A stretch of DNA of 46,660 bases from Epichloe hybrida (GCA_019022495.1 JAFEKR010000113.1:1-46660), one strand, 5' to 3'; shown: positions 21,379 to 33,000, counted from the stretch's first letter. Notes: generated by a model from the letters alone, not told the origin. Program-made: numbers and translations.

Positions 21379-21893
21379 CTAAACTATGTGCAGTTGCAAT
21401 TGAATTAGATATATAGCAGTTTTTGTCAGAGCTTCTCCCAGAACATACCGCGAACCGTGATGGCATCATCATCACCTGTGCATTTAAATTAGATATATCG
21501 CAGTTTTTGTTAGGAGCTTCTCCTAAGACATACCGATAGCTATGATGTCACTCTCATCATCTGTGCGATTGAATTAGAAACGTATCGCAGTGCTTGTCAG
21601 AGCTTCTCCTACATACCGGGAACGATCGCTGGTTCATCTGTGCAATTGAATTAGAAAATATATCGCAGTTTTTGTCAGGAGCTTCTCCTAAGAAATACCG
21701 CGAGCTACGATGTTATTCTTGTCTGTGCAATTAAATTAGATATATCGCAGTTTTGTCAGAGCTTTTCCTAGAACATACTGTCACGTGTCTCTACCTTCGG
21801 AAGCTTCGCCCTTCCAAGTTGTGGCGCCGCGACGGCAATGGAGAGAAGCGATAGACCAGCAAAGGCCACAGAGAAAAGCTTGGCAGAATACAT
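21379..21893 (-). CDS. Small secreted protein built from tandem micro-exons, 6 exons
   Basis: Exons are 21893-21779 (115 nt), 21722-21699 (24), 21637-21617 (21), 21560-21534 (27), 21475-21449 (27) and 21383-21379 (5), totalling 219 nt and 72 residues. Exon 1 encodes a clear signal peptide, MYSAKLFSVAFAGLSLLS followed by IAVAAPQ, cleaved probably after an alanine near residue 23, then a short basic stretch. Each micro-exon starts and ends in phase 1 and has no stop. With the split codons they encode NKNNIVAR, DEPAIVP, DDESDIIAI and GDDDAITVR, an imperfect repeat of acidic/polar residues followed by I-(V/I/T)-(A/V/P). The five introns are near-copies with GTATGT or GTATTT donors, CTAAT branch site and mostly CACAG acceptor. 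No cysteines are present. The function is unknown; a secreted effector-like protein or a peptide precursor is possible. A different last acceptor (TTTAG) would replace the stop by a tail ending at 21263. Confidence 0.72.
21384..21778 (-). repeat. Five near-identical introns alternating with micro-exons
   Basis: On the minus strand the introns are 21778-21723 (56 nt), 21698-21638 (61), 21616-21561 (56), 21533-21476 (58) and 21448-21384 (65). Their shared core is a GTATGT-like donor, GAGAAGCTC, TGACAAAAACTGCGATA and CTAATTCAATTGCACAG. The exon+intron unit of about 77-92 nt is tandemly repeated. Confidence 0.85.
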
Positions 21894-21905
21894 TTCCGAT
21901 GGAGG

Positions 21906-21946
21906 TAATTCAGATGGGCTCAAAAAATTAATTCAGATGGGCTCAA
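21906..21946 (-). repeat. 18-nt perfect direct repeat in 5' leader
   Basis: The 18-nt word starting TAATTCAGATGGGC occurs at 21906-21923 and again at 21929-21946 without a mismatch. It lies just upstream of the micro-exon gene start codon, in the presumed 5' untranslated region or core promoter. Confidence 0.8.
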
Positions 21947-21967
21947 CGTGAGGCGACCGGAGGCTGG

Positions 21968-21974
21968 TTTTATA
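21968..21974 (-). promoter_or_regulatory. Putative TATA box of the micro-exon gene
   Basis: On the minus strand TATAAAA lies 75 nt upstream of the ATG at 21893, a sensible distance for a fungal TATA element with a short leader. Confidence 0.45.
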
Positions 21975-23152
21975 TCTTGTCCCTCAAAACCACGTGTACC
22001 AAATGACTAAATAATTTATTCAATATGTATGTATGAACACCGGTCCTTCCGGAAATCAGCCCACTGGCTTGGGAATGCTTGGAAGAAGAGGGCGGCACTT
22101 GGAACAACAGGGATCGCTTTTCTATAGTTCATATGTACGGAGTACGGGCTACTTTCATTGACTTGACGTGGTAGCTTAGGTATATGTATACTTATACAGA
22201 GAGCTGGGTTACATGGAAGTAATAATATCCGTTTCTACCTAGCGTAGCCCAAGGCATTAATAATTAATAGCCTAAAATGATAAGGAAAGTTAGAATACGG
22301 ATCCGTAGGTACCTCTACCATACAAATTACATACAAAAGTAACTTATTGTTGCTATCATTAGATTCTTCTACATTTATAGAATTCGAGGCATTAAGGTCG
22401 TTAGGACTGTTAAGCTCGCAAGGGTATACAATCCACCTTCTTTCATCATCATCATCATCATCATTAACAGCAGTAGCGGCAGCAGCAGCAGCTTCGTCTT
22501 CTAACTCTAATAATCATTGTAAAACAAGCCTTTAAACCCTCCAACCTTCGCGATAGTTATCATCGCTTTCTAAGCGAATCACTCATTTCCTTGATATGCC
22601 TCTCGTTCAATTTACCCGATGAGGTTACGACCTCGCTGGCTGATTATAGGTCCTTGTGCGGGGTCTTGTGCAGGGGACATGGCTTTTGACGCGGATCTCC
22701 ATGGTTATTACGGAGTAGTAGATTTTTCCTTGAGGTATTCCGTATATCTAACTAATAAGAAGAGATATGTCCATAGGATAGCCCTATTTTAATAAAGGGA
22801 AAGCGAGAAGCTACGCTTTACCCTACTTGCCGCTGCCTTGCTATGAAGCAAAACGCAGGCAAAGTTCCGCTTTCCCTGATAATGCGTGTTTCACACCTTT
22901 TTACGGATTAGCTTCAACCCAGTGGACCCCTAAGCGGTCGGCCGGCTGATGACGGCATTGTCTTGTTGTCGCCTGAGGCACCCGACTCCGGCTCAAGGCC
23001 GGGGAAAAAAAAAGTTAGGGACGCGATCCGCAGTGCACTGATGGGCCAGCACCTTCGAGAAGAATCCATTAGCCTGCGAACACCTTATCTGCGTGTTCTT
23101 GGTTTCGTCTTCTGGGGCCAGCAGCAGTTTCAATGATCTGGCATCGCTCGAA
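21975..23152. other. Intergenic region with low-complexity and dispersed repeat
   Basis: No gene is supported. It holds a TCA/GCA-type microsatellite (about 22443-22495), two TACGGAGTA words (22136 and 22709), a diverged copy of a dispersed repeat (22605-22700), and a 10-bp inverted repeat (AGGGAAAGCG at 22796-22805 against 22868-22877). Confidence 0.45.
22605..22700 (+). repeat. Dispersed repeat, copy 1
   Basis: This stretch is clearly related to 45781-45880 in the same orientation. Shared blocks include GTTCAATTTACC, GGGTCTTGTGCAG and CTTTTGA. Identity is roughly three quarters by eye. No coding potential or terminal repeats are seen. Confidence 0.65.
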
Positions 23153-24873
23153 ATGAATTCCAACCTGTTCACCACGGCGATTCGGCCTGCTCGGGCTCTT
23201 GCGCAAAGCAAGCTTGGCAGCCGACCGAAGATACAGCAATGCTTGAACAAGGGCGCCGCCCACCTTCACGCCTCCGCGATTCGTATCGGCCGTCGCGATG
23301 AGTGCAAGCGTGCGACTGACAGCCGCGTTCCTGGCGGCAAGAGGGTATGTTCGCAATACCATCCTGAGACTTTTTGTTAGCCCCCTTGCTGATTCAACAA
23401 CAGGCATTCCATAGCACCAATGCCTTTTCACAAAAAGATCCGTATCAAGTTCTCGGCGTGAGCAAGTCTGCGTCCGCTTCAGAAATCAAGAAATCATACT
23501 ACGGACTGGCCAAGAAATACCACCCCGATACGAACAAGGACTCCGGTGCGAAAGAAAAGTTTGCCGACATCCAGTCGGCGTACGAGATCCTATCCGATCC
23601 GAAGAAGAAGGAGCAGTACGATCAATTTGGCGCTGCTGGCTTTGATCCAAGTGGTGCCCCGGGAGGTGGTGATCCTTTTGGAGGCGCCGGCAATCCTTTC
23701 TCCGGATTCGGGGCGCAGGGCGGGTTCGGCGGCGGGTTCAACTTTGAAGACATTTTTTCGGCATTTACCGGCCAGCAAGGACCCTTTGGTGGGCGCCGAG
23801 GAGCACGCTCGAACCCATTTCAACAGGAAATTTTGGTAGGCGACAATATCGAAGTGCAAGCTAGCATCAGTTTCATGGAGGCAGCAAAGGGGACCAACAA
23901 AACAATCAGTATTACACCCCTAACAGCATGCGGAACATGCACAGGCAGCGGGCTCAAGACCGGAACTCAGCGTTCGCCATGCAAATCTTGCAACGGGACC
24001 GGCACGCGTCTGCATTTCATGCAAGGCGGATTTCAAATGGCCTCGACTTGTGGTGCTTGCGATGGAACGGGTACGTCGATTCCCAAGGGCTCAGAATGCC
24101 GAACCTGCTCCGGCAACGGCGTGGTCAGGGAACGAAAAAACATTACTGTTGATATTCCAGCCGGAATTGAGGATGGCATGCGGCTGCGAGTCGACGGCGC
24201 CGGTGATGCTCCGCCGACTGGGAAGTCTGCCGACCCCAATGCGAGAACCCAGCGCGGAGACTTGTATGTTTTCGTTCGCGTTGCCAAGGATCCTAGATTC
24301 AGTCGAGAGGGCTCAAATGTGCTTTACACGGCCAATATTCCTCTTACTACAGCATTGCTGGGTGGACAGGTCAACATTCCCACGCTCGATGGATCTGTCA
24401 ATGTCAAGGTGGCCACCGGTACGAACACTGGCGACAAGATGACGCTTACTGGTATGGGCATGAAGAGATTGGGTGCTCGCCGAGGGGGTTCTGGAGACCT
24501 GCGGGTTGAGTTCAGGGTGAATATGCCCAAGTATCTCAGCGCCAACCAGCGAACCATTGTGGAAATGCTGGCCGATGAGATGGGTGATAAGACAGCTAGA
24601 CGAGTCATGAATGTCTCGTCGTCGCAAAAGTAAGGGAGAGAATGCTGTTGTAAGCGCATAGAACCAACACTAACCCACGTCACGTACAGCACCGATCCAT
24701 ACGACCCAGAATCGCACAAAAACGAAGGATTTCTAAAATCCATGTGGCATAATCTCACCAATCATCCATCACACCAAAATGGCCAGGCTGACAAGCCCAG
24801 CTCCGACAAGAAGGACGACAAGCAAGACAAGCCAAATGATGAAAGCAAGAAATCCGACACCGCATCCGGCTAA
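23153..24873 (+). CDS. MDJ1: Mitochondrial DnaJ (Hsp40) chaperone MDJ1, 3 exons
   Basis: Exons 23153-23344, 23404-24629 and 24690-24873 give 1602 nt and 533 residues. The N terminus ([20 protein letters not shown]) is rich in Arg, Ser and Ala and lacks acidic residues, as expected for a mitochondrial presequence. The J domain follows with HPD at about 104-106. A Gly/Phe-rich region comes next, then four CXXCXGXG zinc motifs ([32 protein letters not shown]) and the substrate-binding C-terminal domain. The last exon gives [10 protein letters not shown] and a Lys/Asp-rich tail. MDJ1 works with mitochondrial Hsp70 in matrix protein folding. The start at 23153 is chosen because it yields the presequence; an upstream in-frame ATG at 23093 is possible but less likely. 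Confidence 0.92.
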
Positions 24874-25461
24874 CCCTGTTGTCAACGTTGACTTACACGG
24901 TAGTCTGTATTATAGTTGTGAAAGAATTGTTCGAAATGGATAGAACGCGGGAGTGTGTGCATTCAAAGGTGTTGAAATAAAAAAGCCCGAACTGGACAGC
25001 AAGTGGCGTTTCTCTACAGGCAGGGGACTTTTGAAGCCTTTTTGCGTTTTTGCATTGTCTCATGATCTGCGGGTTTTCAATCCGGATCCGTGTATTGTAC
25101 ATACTATGGAAGAATCTTTGATGGTAGATACTCTCAAAATCCAAAAAAAAATAACCCTGATGATTCATCCATCACTTTGCCACGAAGGCTATTGCATCTC
25201 AGCCTTGCTGTATCCGACGACACTATATTTTGCGCAGAGAGCTCACTGAAGTGTGCTGTTCTAAATCAAAATAGCCCTCATTCCTTTGTGGATGCGCTCT
25301 AGACCAGAAATATCTCCCCCAGAGTCTCCTCTTTCGTCAAGACATTGCTCGAAATGAAGAATCACCGACGCTCTCATCATTTTTGAAGGTGACTGCACAT
25401 TAAAGAGAAATTACTTGTTACTCATTACATCATCATGAAACTCGTTTCCACCTGCGACTCC
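24874..25461. other. Intergenic spacer between convergent genes
   Basis: This 588-nt region lies between the 3' ends of MDJ1 and the SPF31-like gene. It is AT-rich near 25135-25150 and has no convincing coding frame. Confidence 0.4.
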
Positions 25462-26267
25462 TCACCCAATAGGCTTCAGTTTCTTCTTCTTCTTCTTGTC
25501 CCCGTCCGTCGACTTGCCCTTCTGAAACGTTCTCCAACTGCTGATTCTCTCATCTCTCGTCGCCTCCCAATCCTGCTCATGCTGCCTCTTTCGCTTCCTC
25601 TCTTCCAAATCAGCGTCCTGTTTCCTCAGCTCCCTGCCTTCTTCCTGCATTTGAGCCTTCATTTGCCGCCTCCGTCGGTGCTCATTGTCAATCAGCACCT
25701 CTTTTGATTTTTCGCGCCACTTCTTGGCAAAGTCACTTGTTTTAAGTTCGGGGCTGTCCACGGTCCATTTGTTTTCGCGGATCAAGAGCATTCGCGCGTC
25801 GGCAATAGCTTCGTCCAGTCTTTCGCGGTGCTTCTCGTCCATGAGCTCCGTTTGGGCCTTTTTGAGACGGTCAAAGGCATCTGGGGCTTGAGGATTCTTC
25901 GTCTTGTCCGGATGGATAAGGAGGGACTTTTTGCGATAGGTGATTTTAATGTCGGATTCGGGAACACCTGGCTGGAGGTCTAGCACGGCGTAGCTGCGCG
26001 GTGCGTTCTTGGTTAGTCAATGGTCATGGAGGATGCGTCGACATTTCTTCCGTGTGCCCGCTTTGAGGTGTCAATCTTACGCATCCAGCCGGAATGCCCT
26101 GAGGATCCGATCGATTTCAGCATCCTGCGACGTATGGCTCGTCAGTGGATCACGTTTCTTGACTTTGATGAATCGGGGAGAAGATGGCATGCCTTGTCGA
26201 ATTCTTTGGCTTCCACTTCAAGGGCATCGAGTGCATCTTTGTCTTCTTTCGAGTCTTCTGAAGCCAT
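25462..26267 (-). CDS. J-domain splicing-associated protein SPF31/DNAJC8-like, 3 exons
   Basis: Exons 26267-26193, 26124-26081 and 25993-25462 give 651 nt and 216 residues. The product begins MASEDSKEDKDALDALEVEA. Across the junctions it reads DKDAEIDRILRAF and LDAYAVLDLQPGVPESDIK, the DNAJC8 pattern. The J domain has HPD in SLLIHPDKTKN. A long charged coiled-coil region follows (ERKRKRQHEQDWEATRDERI), ending in a lysine run and KLKPIG. DNAJC8/SPF31 proteins associate with spliceosome components in the nucleus. The first intron (26192-26125) begins with GC rather than GT: the exon ends GACAAG and the intron starts GCATGC. The gene is divergent from DBP10, with 341 nt between starts. Confidence 0.9.
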
Positions 26268-26608
26268 TCTTACACGAGTGATGCGAAGGCAATAATAGCA
26301 AAGGCGTCGGTCGCTTCTTGTCGCCTTGCGAGGCTGTCGTGGGTTCAACCGGTTTTATGTGCACTACATACGGACTAGTAGTTTTGGTTTTGAGGCTGGG
26401 GTTCACTTGCATGCCCCGCGGCGATAAGATAACGGGGTGTGGGTGCGGTATAGTGCGGCCCCAGAAAAAAAAAAAAAAAAAAAGAAACAAAAAACCACGG
26501 CTGCCTGCTGCTTGTGCAGGTGTCGACTTTGGTGAATTGCTATGATACTGTAGACTACCACCCTCGAACTCGGATCTTGGCGAGAAAAGTGCGAGCCGAA
26601 CTGTCACA
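26268..26608. promoter_or_regulatory. Bidirectional promoter region SPF31-like/DBP10
   Basis: The 341-nt gap between two divergent start codons contains a long A-rich tract (about 26465-26483), which may be a nucleosome-depleting poly(dA:dT) element. No other element is identified. Confidence 0.4.
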
Positions 26609-29391
26609 ATGCCTCGACGTGCAGCTTCTCCGGCTACCTCGGAGCATGAGCTTGATATTCTCGACTCGTTATACCCCGGAGACGACGAAAACGGGGACCA
26701 GACTCATTCGGCCGGCCATCAAGTCGACTTCGATGATATCTTGGACGATGCTCAGGGGGGCGATGATGGCGACGAGGCTTTTATTGCCCTCCAGCAAGCG
26801 GCATCCTACCGCAAGAATACTAATTTGAAGGGCAAAACGGTTAAAAAGGGCGGAGGTTTTCAGGCAATGGGTACTAACTACAGTTTCCTCCTCTTCTCTT
26901 GCCATCCGTGGCCGCACGTGCTGACCGCTTCCATGTAGGCCTCAATGCAAATCTACTCAAAGCCATCACACGAAAAGGTTTCTCGGTCCCCACGCCCATT
27001 CAGAGAAAAACTATTCCTCTCCTTCTTGACCGCAAAGACGTCGTTGGTATGGCTCGAACGGGTTCCGGCAAAACGGGCGCCTTTGTTATTCCCATGATTG
27101 AGAAACTGCGAGCACACAGCGCTAGGTTCGGCAGCAGAGCTCTGATCTTGTCACCTTCCCGAGAATTGGCCATTCAAACTCTGAAAGTCGTCAAAGAGTT
27201 CGCTCGTGGAACTGACCTGAAGGCTGTGCTTCTGGTTGGTGGTGACAGCCTAGAGGAGCAATTCTCCTCCATGGCCGCCAATCCCGACATCGTCATCGCC
27301 ACTCCCGGTCGTTTCTTGCATTTGAAAGTCGAAATGTCCCTGGATCTCTCTTCTATTCAATACGTCGTATTCGACGAAGCTGACAGGTTGTTTGAGATGG
27401 GGTTTGCTACACAACTGACTGAAATTCTGCACTCCTTACCTCCCTCTCGACAGACTTTACTCTTCTCTGCTACTCTGCCTGCATCATTGGTCGAGTTTGC
27501 AAGAGCCGGTTTACAAGATCCACGTCTCATTCGATTGGACGCAGAAACCAAGGTATCGCCAGATCTTGAGAGCGCCTTCTTTTCTGTCAAGGGGGCGGAA
27601 AAGGAAGGCTCCTTGTTACACATTCTTCACGATGTAATCAAGGTTCCCCTTGGCACTCCAGAAGAATCCAAACAGGAAGGCGACAAGTCATCAAAGAAGC
27701 GAAAGCGGACGGCGAACAGTGGCTCAGGTAAACCTACGGAACACTCAACCATCGTCTTCACGGCTACAAAACATCACGTCGAGTATCTTGCCAATGTTCT
27801 TCAGAGTGCAGGATTTGCTGTATCACATGTCTATGGTTCGCTTGACCAGACAGCCCGAAGAAACCAAGTCGAGGACTTTCGACGGGGCAGGACCAATGTT
27901 CTCGTTGTGACTGACGTGGCAGCCCGTGGTATCGATATACCCATTCTAGCAAACGTCATCAATTACGATTTTCCATCACAGCCCAAGATCTTCGTTCACA
28001 GAGTCGGTCGAACGGCTCGTGCTGGTCAGCGTGGCTGGAGCTACAGTCTCGTTCGGGAAACCGACGCACCGTACTTACTCGACCTGCAATTGTTCTTGGG
28101 CAGAAGATTGGTCCTCGGCCAGGCGGGTGACGAGCCCTCCTTCGCTTCTGATATCGTAGTGGGCGCATTGAAAAGAGACATGGTTGAGGCCAATGTCGAG
28201 TGGATGAACAAGCTTCTAACCGAGGACCTGGACATCAACACCCTGCGCGGCGTCGCTGCCAAGGCCGAAAAACTCTATCTGAGAACGCGAAACTCAGCCT
28301 CCAGCCAGAGCGCTAAGCGTTCTAAAGAATTGGTATCATCCACCGGGTGGAATCAGCTTCATAGATTGTTTGGCGAAGACGTCGACGGCATTGAGCAAGC
28401 ACGAACAGACATGCTCGCCAGAATCAGCGGGTTCAGACCCCAAGAGACAATCTTCGAAGTCAGCCACACCGACAAATCACACGCCGAAGCAGCAGATATG
28501 ATGAAACAGCTACGAAAGAGAATCACCCCAAAGAACAGACAACCCAAGAAGCAAGAAGTCGATGATCACGAAGACGAAGACTTTGACCTTCCATCATACA
28601 CTACGCGTAACAATGCCACCGCAGATGACTCTGACGACGACCCACTGGACGATGAGATGCCAGACATAGAAAAGGCCAACTCTCCCTCAGACGACGACGA
28701 CGACGACGACGACGATGATGATCTCGAAGTCACCATCTCAAATCCTTCCAACAAAAAGGGCAAAACCGACTGGCGCGACTCCGAAGTCTTCATGAGCTAC
28801 ACACCACGCACAACCAACGCCGCCGAGGAACGTGGCTACGGTGTTCACTCCGGCGGGTTCGTCAAAGCAGCCCGCGACGCAACCATGGACTTCACCAACG
28901 ACGAAACCGCAAAGTCCTTTGGCCAACCGGTCCGGTCCAAGATGCGCTGGGACGCCAAATCCAAAAAGTACGTGTCGCGTGACAATGACGAGGACGGCTC
29001 CAAGGGCAGCCGGATGATTACCGGCGAGTCCGGCGTCAAGATAGCGGCGTCTTTCCAAAGCGGTCGCTACGACAAGTGGAAGCGCTCTCAGCGCATGAGA
29101 GGTCTACCCAAGGTTGGGGAGACGGAGAAGCCGGGCACGACGCAGGGGATACCGAACGGTGTGCGGTACAAGCACAAGCTGGAGAAGGCACCCAGGGAGG
29201 CTGATAAGTATAGAGATGACTTTGAGGTTCGCAAAAAGAGAGTCGCGGAGGCGAGGGAGAAGCGCGTCGGTAGATTCAAGGACGGCATGGGCAGTAAGAA
29301 GGAGCTCAAGGGCGCAAGCGATATTCGCAAATCAAGAGAGGAGAAGCAGAGAAAGTTGGCAAAGAATGCTAGACCGCAAAGGAAGAAGTAA
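26609..29391 (+). CDS. DBP10: DEAD-box ATP-dependent RNA helicase DBP10, 2 exons
   Basis: Exons 26609-26870 and 26939-29391 give 2715 nt and 904 residues. The acidic N terminus ([12 protein letters not shown]) precedes the Q motif (GFSVPTPIQ). Helicase motifs follow: ARTGSGKT at about 126-133, [17 protein letters not shown] at about 233-236 in [16 protein letters not shown] at about 264, and [10 protein letters not shown]. The C-terminal third has the DBP10CT region ([17 protein letters not shown]), a long run of Asp codons near 28690-28720, and a basic tail ([14 protein letters not shown], then lysine-rich). DBP10 acts in the nucleolus in 60S ribosome assembly. The junction gives [12 protein letters not shown], which fits the family. 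Confidence 0.95.
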
Positions 29392-30027
29392 GACGGACAA
29401 AACAGACAGACACATGGATAGATACCTACCTTCACGAATTGACATGCACATATTTAGTTGTTGTGTTGTCTCCAGATATATTCAAGGTGAACTGAGAACA
29501 AAACAAATGCGCAACACACACACGGGCTCAAATGTCTTGATGAAAAAAAAAATTAACTTCTATCATGTAATAATATTCTTGGTATCTTAGCAATAATGCC
29601 GTGCGTTATTGCCCTCTTCCCCCCCGACGCCTTGCCTCGCCAAAAAAAAAGAAAAAGAAAGAACCAGAGGATTAGAAATGGTAAATCACATGGTATTCCA
29701 TGGTTGTGCTCGAACTCCCAAGTTAGAACGAATTACAAGCACTGCTCCATTGACAACAAACAGAGACACTCATCATACTATGCCAGAAAACTCGGATTCG
29801 AAAGGTTAGTAGAAGAAACAGATCAAAGCAATTATGTGATTGGGTATCGTGGTAGTGGTGCTAATGCATTATCAAAGCAACATGGAAAGAGATTCGAAGG
29901 AGAAAAGGAGGCGTGATGCGTGTTGTCATCGTAGTGACCCCCGCATCTGCTCTTGAGCAGGTGCAGAGTCGGCAGGCCAGCTCAAGAAAATGACAATGGC
30001 AAGTGTCATCAAGCATTCCTTGCCATG
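29392..30027. other. Intergenic spacer between convergent genes
   Basis: This 636-nt gap separates the 3' ends of DBP10 and the FNIP-family gene. It holds short A and C homopolymers and no convincing gene. Confidence 0.4.
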
Positions 30028-33000
30028 CTACTCAATGGCGTCCATGCTGGCCACCCAATCTCGCACAGCATCACGTAAAATACTTTGGCAATGGCCATCG
30101 AGACGGTTGTTCTTTAATCCAACATGATTCCCGTCTCGCTTGTCGACGGCCTCGCGGAACATGTCTTCAAGAGCAGACAAAATTACCGTCTTGCATTGGG
30201 TTCTGGGGGCATTGAGAGCTGGATCAGGCCTTGCTAGCTGTGTAATTTCTGACAAGGTGTCAGGCATCGTACTATCACTCTCAATGCTGTCGTGAATGTC
30301 ACTGCGGGTTTGCGACGAATTGGTGGAGCTACCCTTGCTACCATCGCCGTCCATGTAAACGACCTTGTCAACGGCATCCCTCAGGGAGTCGTCGCAGCTG
30401 AAAATCGACTCCTCGATCCATTCTTCCTCGAGCTGTGTCTCATAAGGTAGAATCGATGGTGTCAGCATAATGTTTCCAGCAGGGCCAAGAGTGCCCGTGT
30501 GGGTACCACCAGTGCGACCAAGCACGGCTTTTGGTCGCACCAGTCTCCTGTATATAATTCGGCTGATTGTGTTGCTAGTCGTATCCGCAATGAGAACGCT
30601 GCTGACATCCACCCATCGTTCCGTTGCTACATGTCCTTGGGAGCTTGTAGGGGCGGGGGTCGGCTCCGCTCGCATAGCTGCTTTAATTTGATCAATAAGG
30701 TTGTCCTGTGGCGGTAATGCTTGAAGCGCAAAATCGGGGTGGAAGCGGTTCAACCATCCTGCGGCATTCAAGGGAAGGTCGCCCTCAATGGCGAAACGAG
30801 TCTGCTCAAACGTCTCCAAACCATTGGGCAGGCCCAGGGTCGACAGGTATCCGCTACTTGAAGGGGAGCTAATCGCCGACTCAAAAGATGTGATGTAATC
30901 AGGAAAGGGGACATCCACATCTATCACGCCGTCCTCGGCATTGATGGACGTCTTGACTGGCGACTCGAACGCGCCATTTGGATCCGGTGTTCGATCGGCT
31001 TGAGCAAATGATCCTCGACCTCGGACGCCAGTGAAGCTCTCTCGTGGAGTGCCGACATCACGAGCATCTACCCCTCGACGACGTGCAGCCACGCCGCCTT
31101 CGATTAGCTCTTCTGGGGACTCTCGGACCATTTCTGAAAGTTTGTCGACACGCCCAAAACTAGACTTAACGGGCGAGCGGAGCTCAGCGCTTCCCTGGCC
31201 GTACGTACCACTGTCCATGGAATCTCGACGACGGGGGCTCCATAAACCCCCTATCAGGCTACCCCATTTTAAGCCTGAGCTAGGAGGCCGCGACACACAC
31301 CCAGCTTGTCCGCTACTGCTACTGTCTCCTCTTTTCAAGGACCGCTTGAGGTCGTCTGCGGCTACACTCCCGCTACTTCCAGGCCGTGGTCTCCTCTGGT
31401 TATCGCGCTGCTGAACGCTCGTGAAATGAGGCGTTGTGGTTTCGGCCATGATTGTCGTCGTAGTCGCCGCGCTACTTTTTCGAGTGACCATGTCTGTTCC
31501 GGGCATTGGCAGGTTGGTAGTACGGACAGAGGTGGCATCGGACGCTCGTCTTTGATCATTACGATCGATGCCAATCTGCGCAAGTTGAGGAGGAACAACT
31601 GTCGCGTTTCTCGCACTTTGGCTGGTGTTCCTGGAATGAGACGCTCGTCGCAGTCCACTTCGACGATTGATTTTGCGTCGCAGGGATTCTTCCCGAAGAA
31701 CGGGGATAATGAATGTCGGCGGCGAGTTGGAATAGCCGCCAATGGATGCAGACATGCTCGGCCGATGCGCTCTAGTGGTGTGAATTTGTTGGTTGGCGGG
31801 CAGGAAAGCAGAAAGCAAGAATATCAGTCGACGAGCAGCCATTTTGTCATTGGAGATGATGACGGTGCGTGCAGGGAGGGACAAGTCCTCTTCGTTCCGG
31901 GTTCGACGAACCAAGGCTGCACGTTTGCCGTACGCGGGGCCGCACAAGGCTTGGAGCCAGTCGGTATGAGTTGAGAGGAATCCAGTCAGGAGATTATGGA
32001 AGAATGCTGTAAGGCCCAATGGGGCTGCCCATTTGAAAGTCCAAATTGCCTCGTCCCTCCAGATGCCCCATCTGCCTTGACCGGTGACAACACGAGCGGC
32101 GCTGACGCCCATGACGATTCTACTTCGCGCCAAGCCAACTTCGGAAGCTATTTTGATGTCGTCGGCGAGGCAATTTGGCCACAGTGATACGAGCTTAGTT
32201 GTACTCTTAGGGGGCTTAGCTCGAGGCAACTCGCTTCCGCGTCGGTCGGATGTTGACGGTGTGTGAGAGACCATGTTTGCGTGTGACGGTCCAATATGAG
32301 GGCCTGGTGATGCACTGTCTGCTTGCTTCAGCATTGCGTGAATCGTCGTGGCAACCAAGGATTGAAGATGGGTCAAAGTCCGCATGATTATGTCCCAATG
32401 TTGGGTTAAAGAGTCAATCCTATCTTCTATGTCAATCGCGTCGGCCGCATCTCCATAGGTAACAGACCCTGACATATTCCAGCCAGCTTTTGTCGAATTG
32501 TAAGAAGATGAGAACAAATCCTGGTCATTGTACGATCCTGATTCGCGAAACAACGACTTCGTGGGTAGCGCGGATGAGATTCTGGAAACCACTTGAGGGA
32601 TTTGTACCACTAGGACTACGGCGTACATTGGAGTGCGTCGCTGTTTTGGTTGCAGCTTCTTCTTTCTTTGCGCAGACTCTTTCCCTGGAGAAGGAAAGGG
32701 AAATTCGCTACTATCCTCACCCGAGTAGTGATTTTGCGGCGTTGCATTGGAGTCAGCATCGTCCACGGCGAGGTTTACAGGGAACAGCCGAGTAATGAGG
32801 ACTTTTCGCTTATCATTCTGGCGGGAAGGAACCCCTCCTGGGAAATGGCCGGTCCCTAGAGTAGGAGAGATAACCTGTGATGAATAAGACTGCGAAAGCT
32901 TGCTTGATCGGCCACTGGAACGGCCGATGGAACTTCTGCCGTCACCGAAAATCGACGAAGCCGCCGACTCGTTCACCCGAGCGGCACTGGGAACCACATG

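Noticed and set aside
21263..21475. A continuous 70-codon minus-strand frame overlapping the micro-exon gene
   Set aside because: It reads through the last intron. Its 5' part is in a different context from the repeat exons. Only an alternative last exon within it remains possible.
21384..21778. CRISPR-like array of spaced repeats
   Set aside because: Fungal context, splice signals at every repeat edge, and spacers that stay in one coding frame make this a micro-exon gene, not a CRISPR array.
22347..22535. A 62-codon Ser/Ala-rich frame
   Set aside because: It is a translation of simple TCA and GCA repeats.
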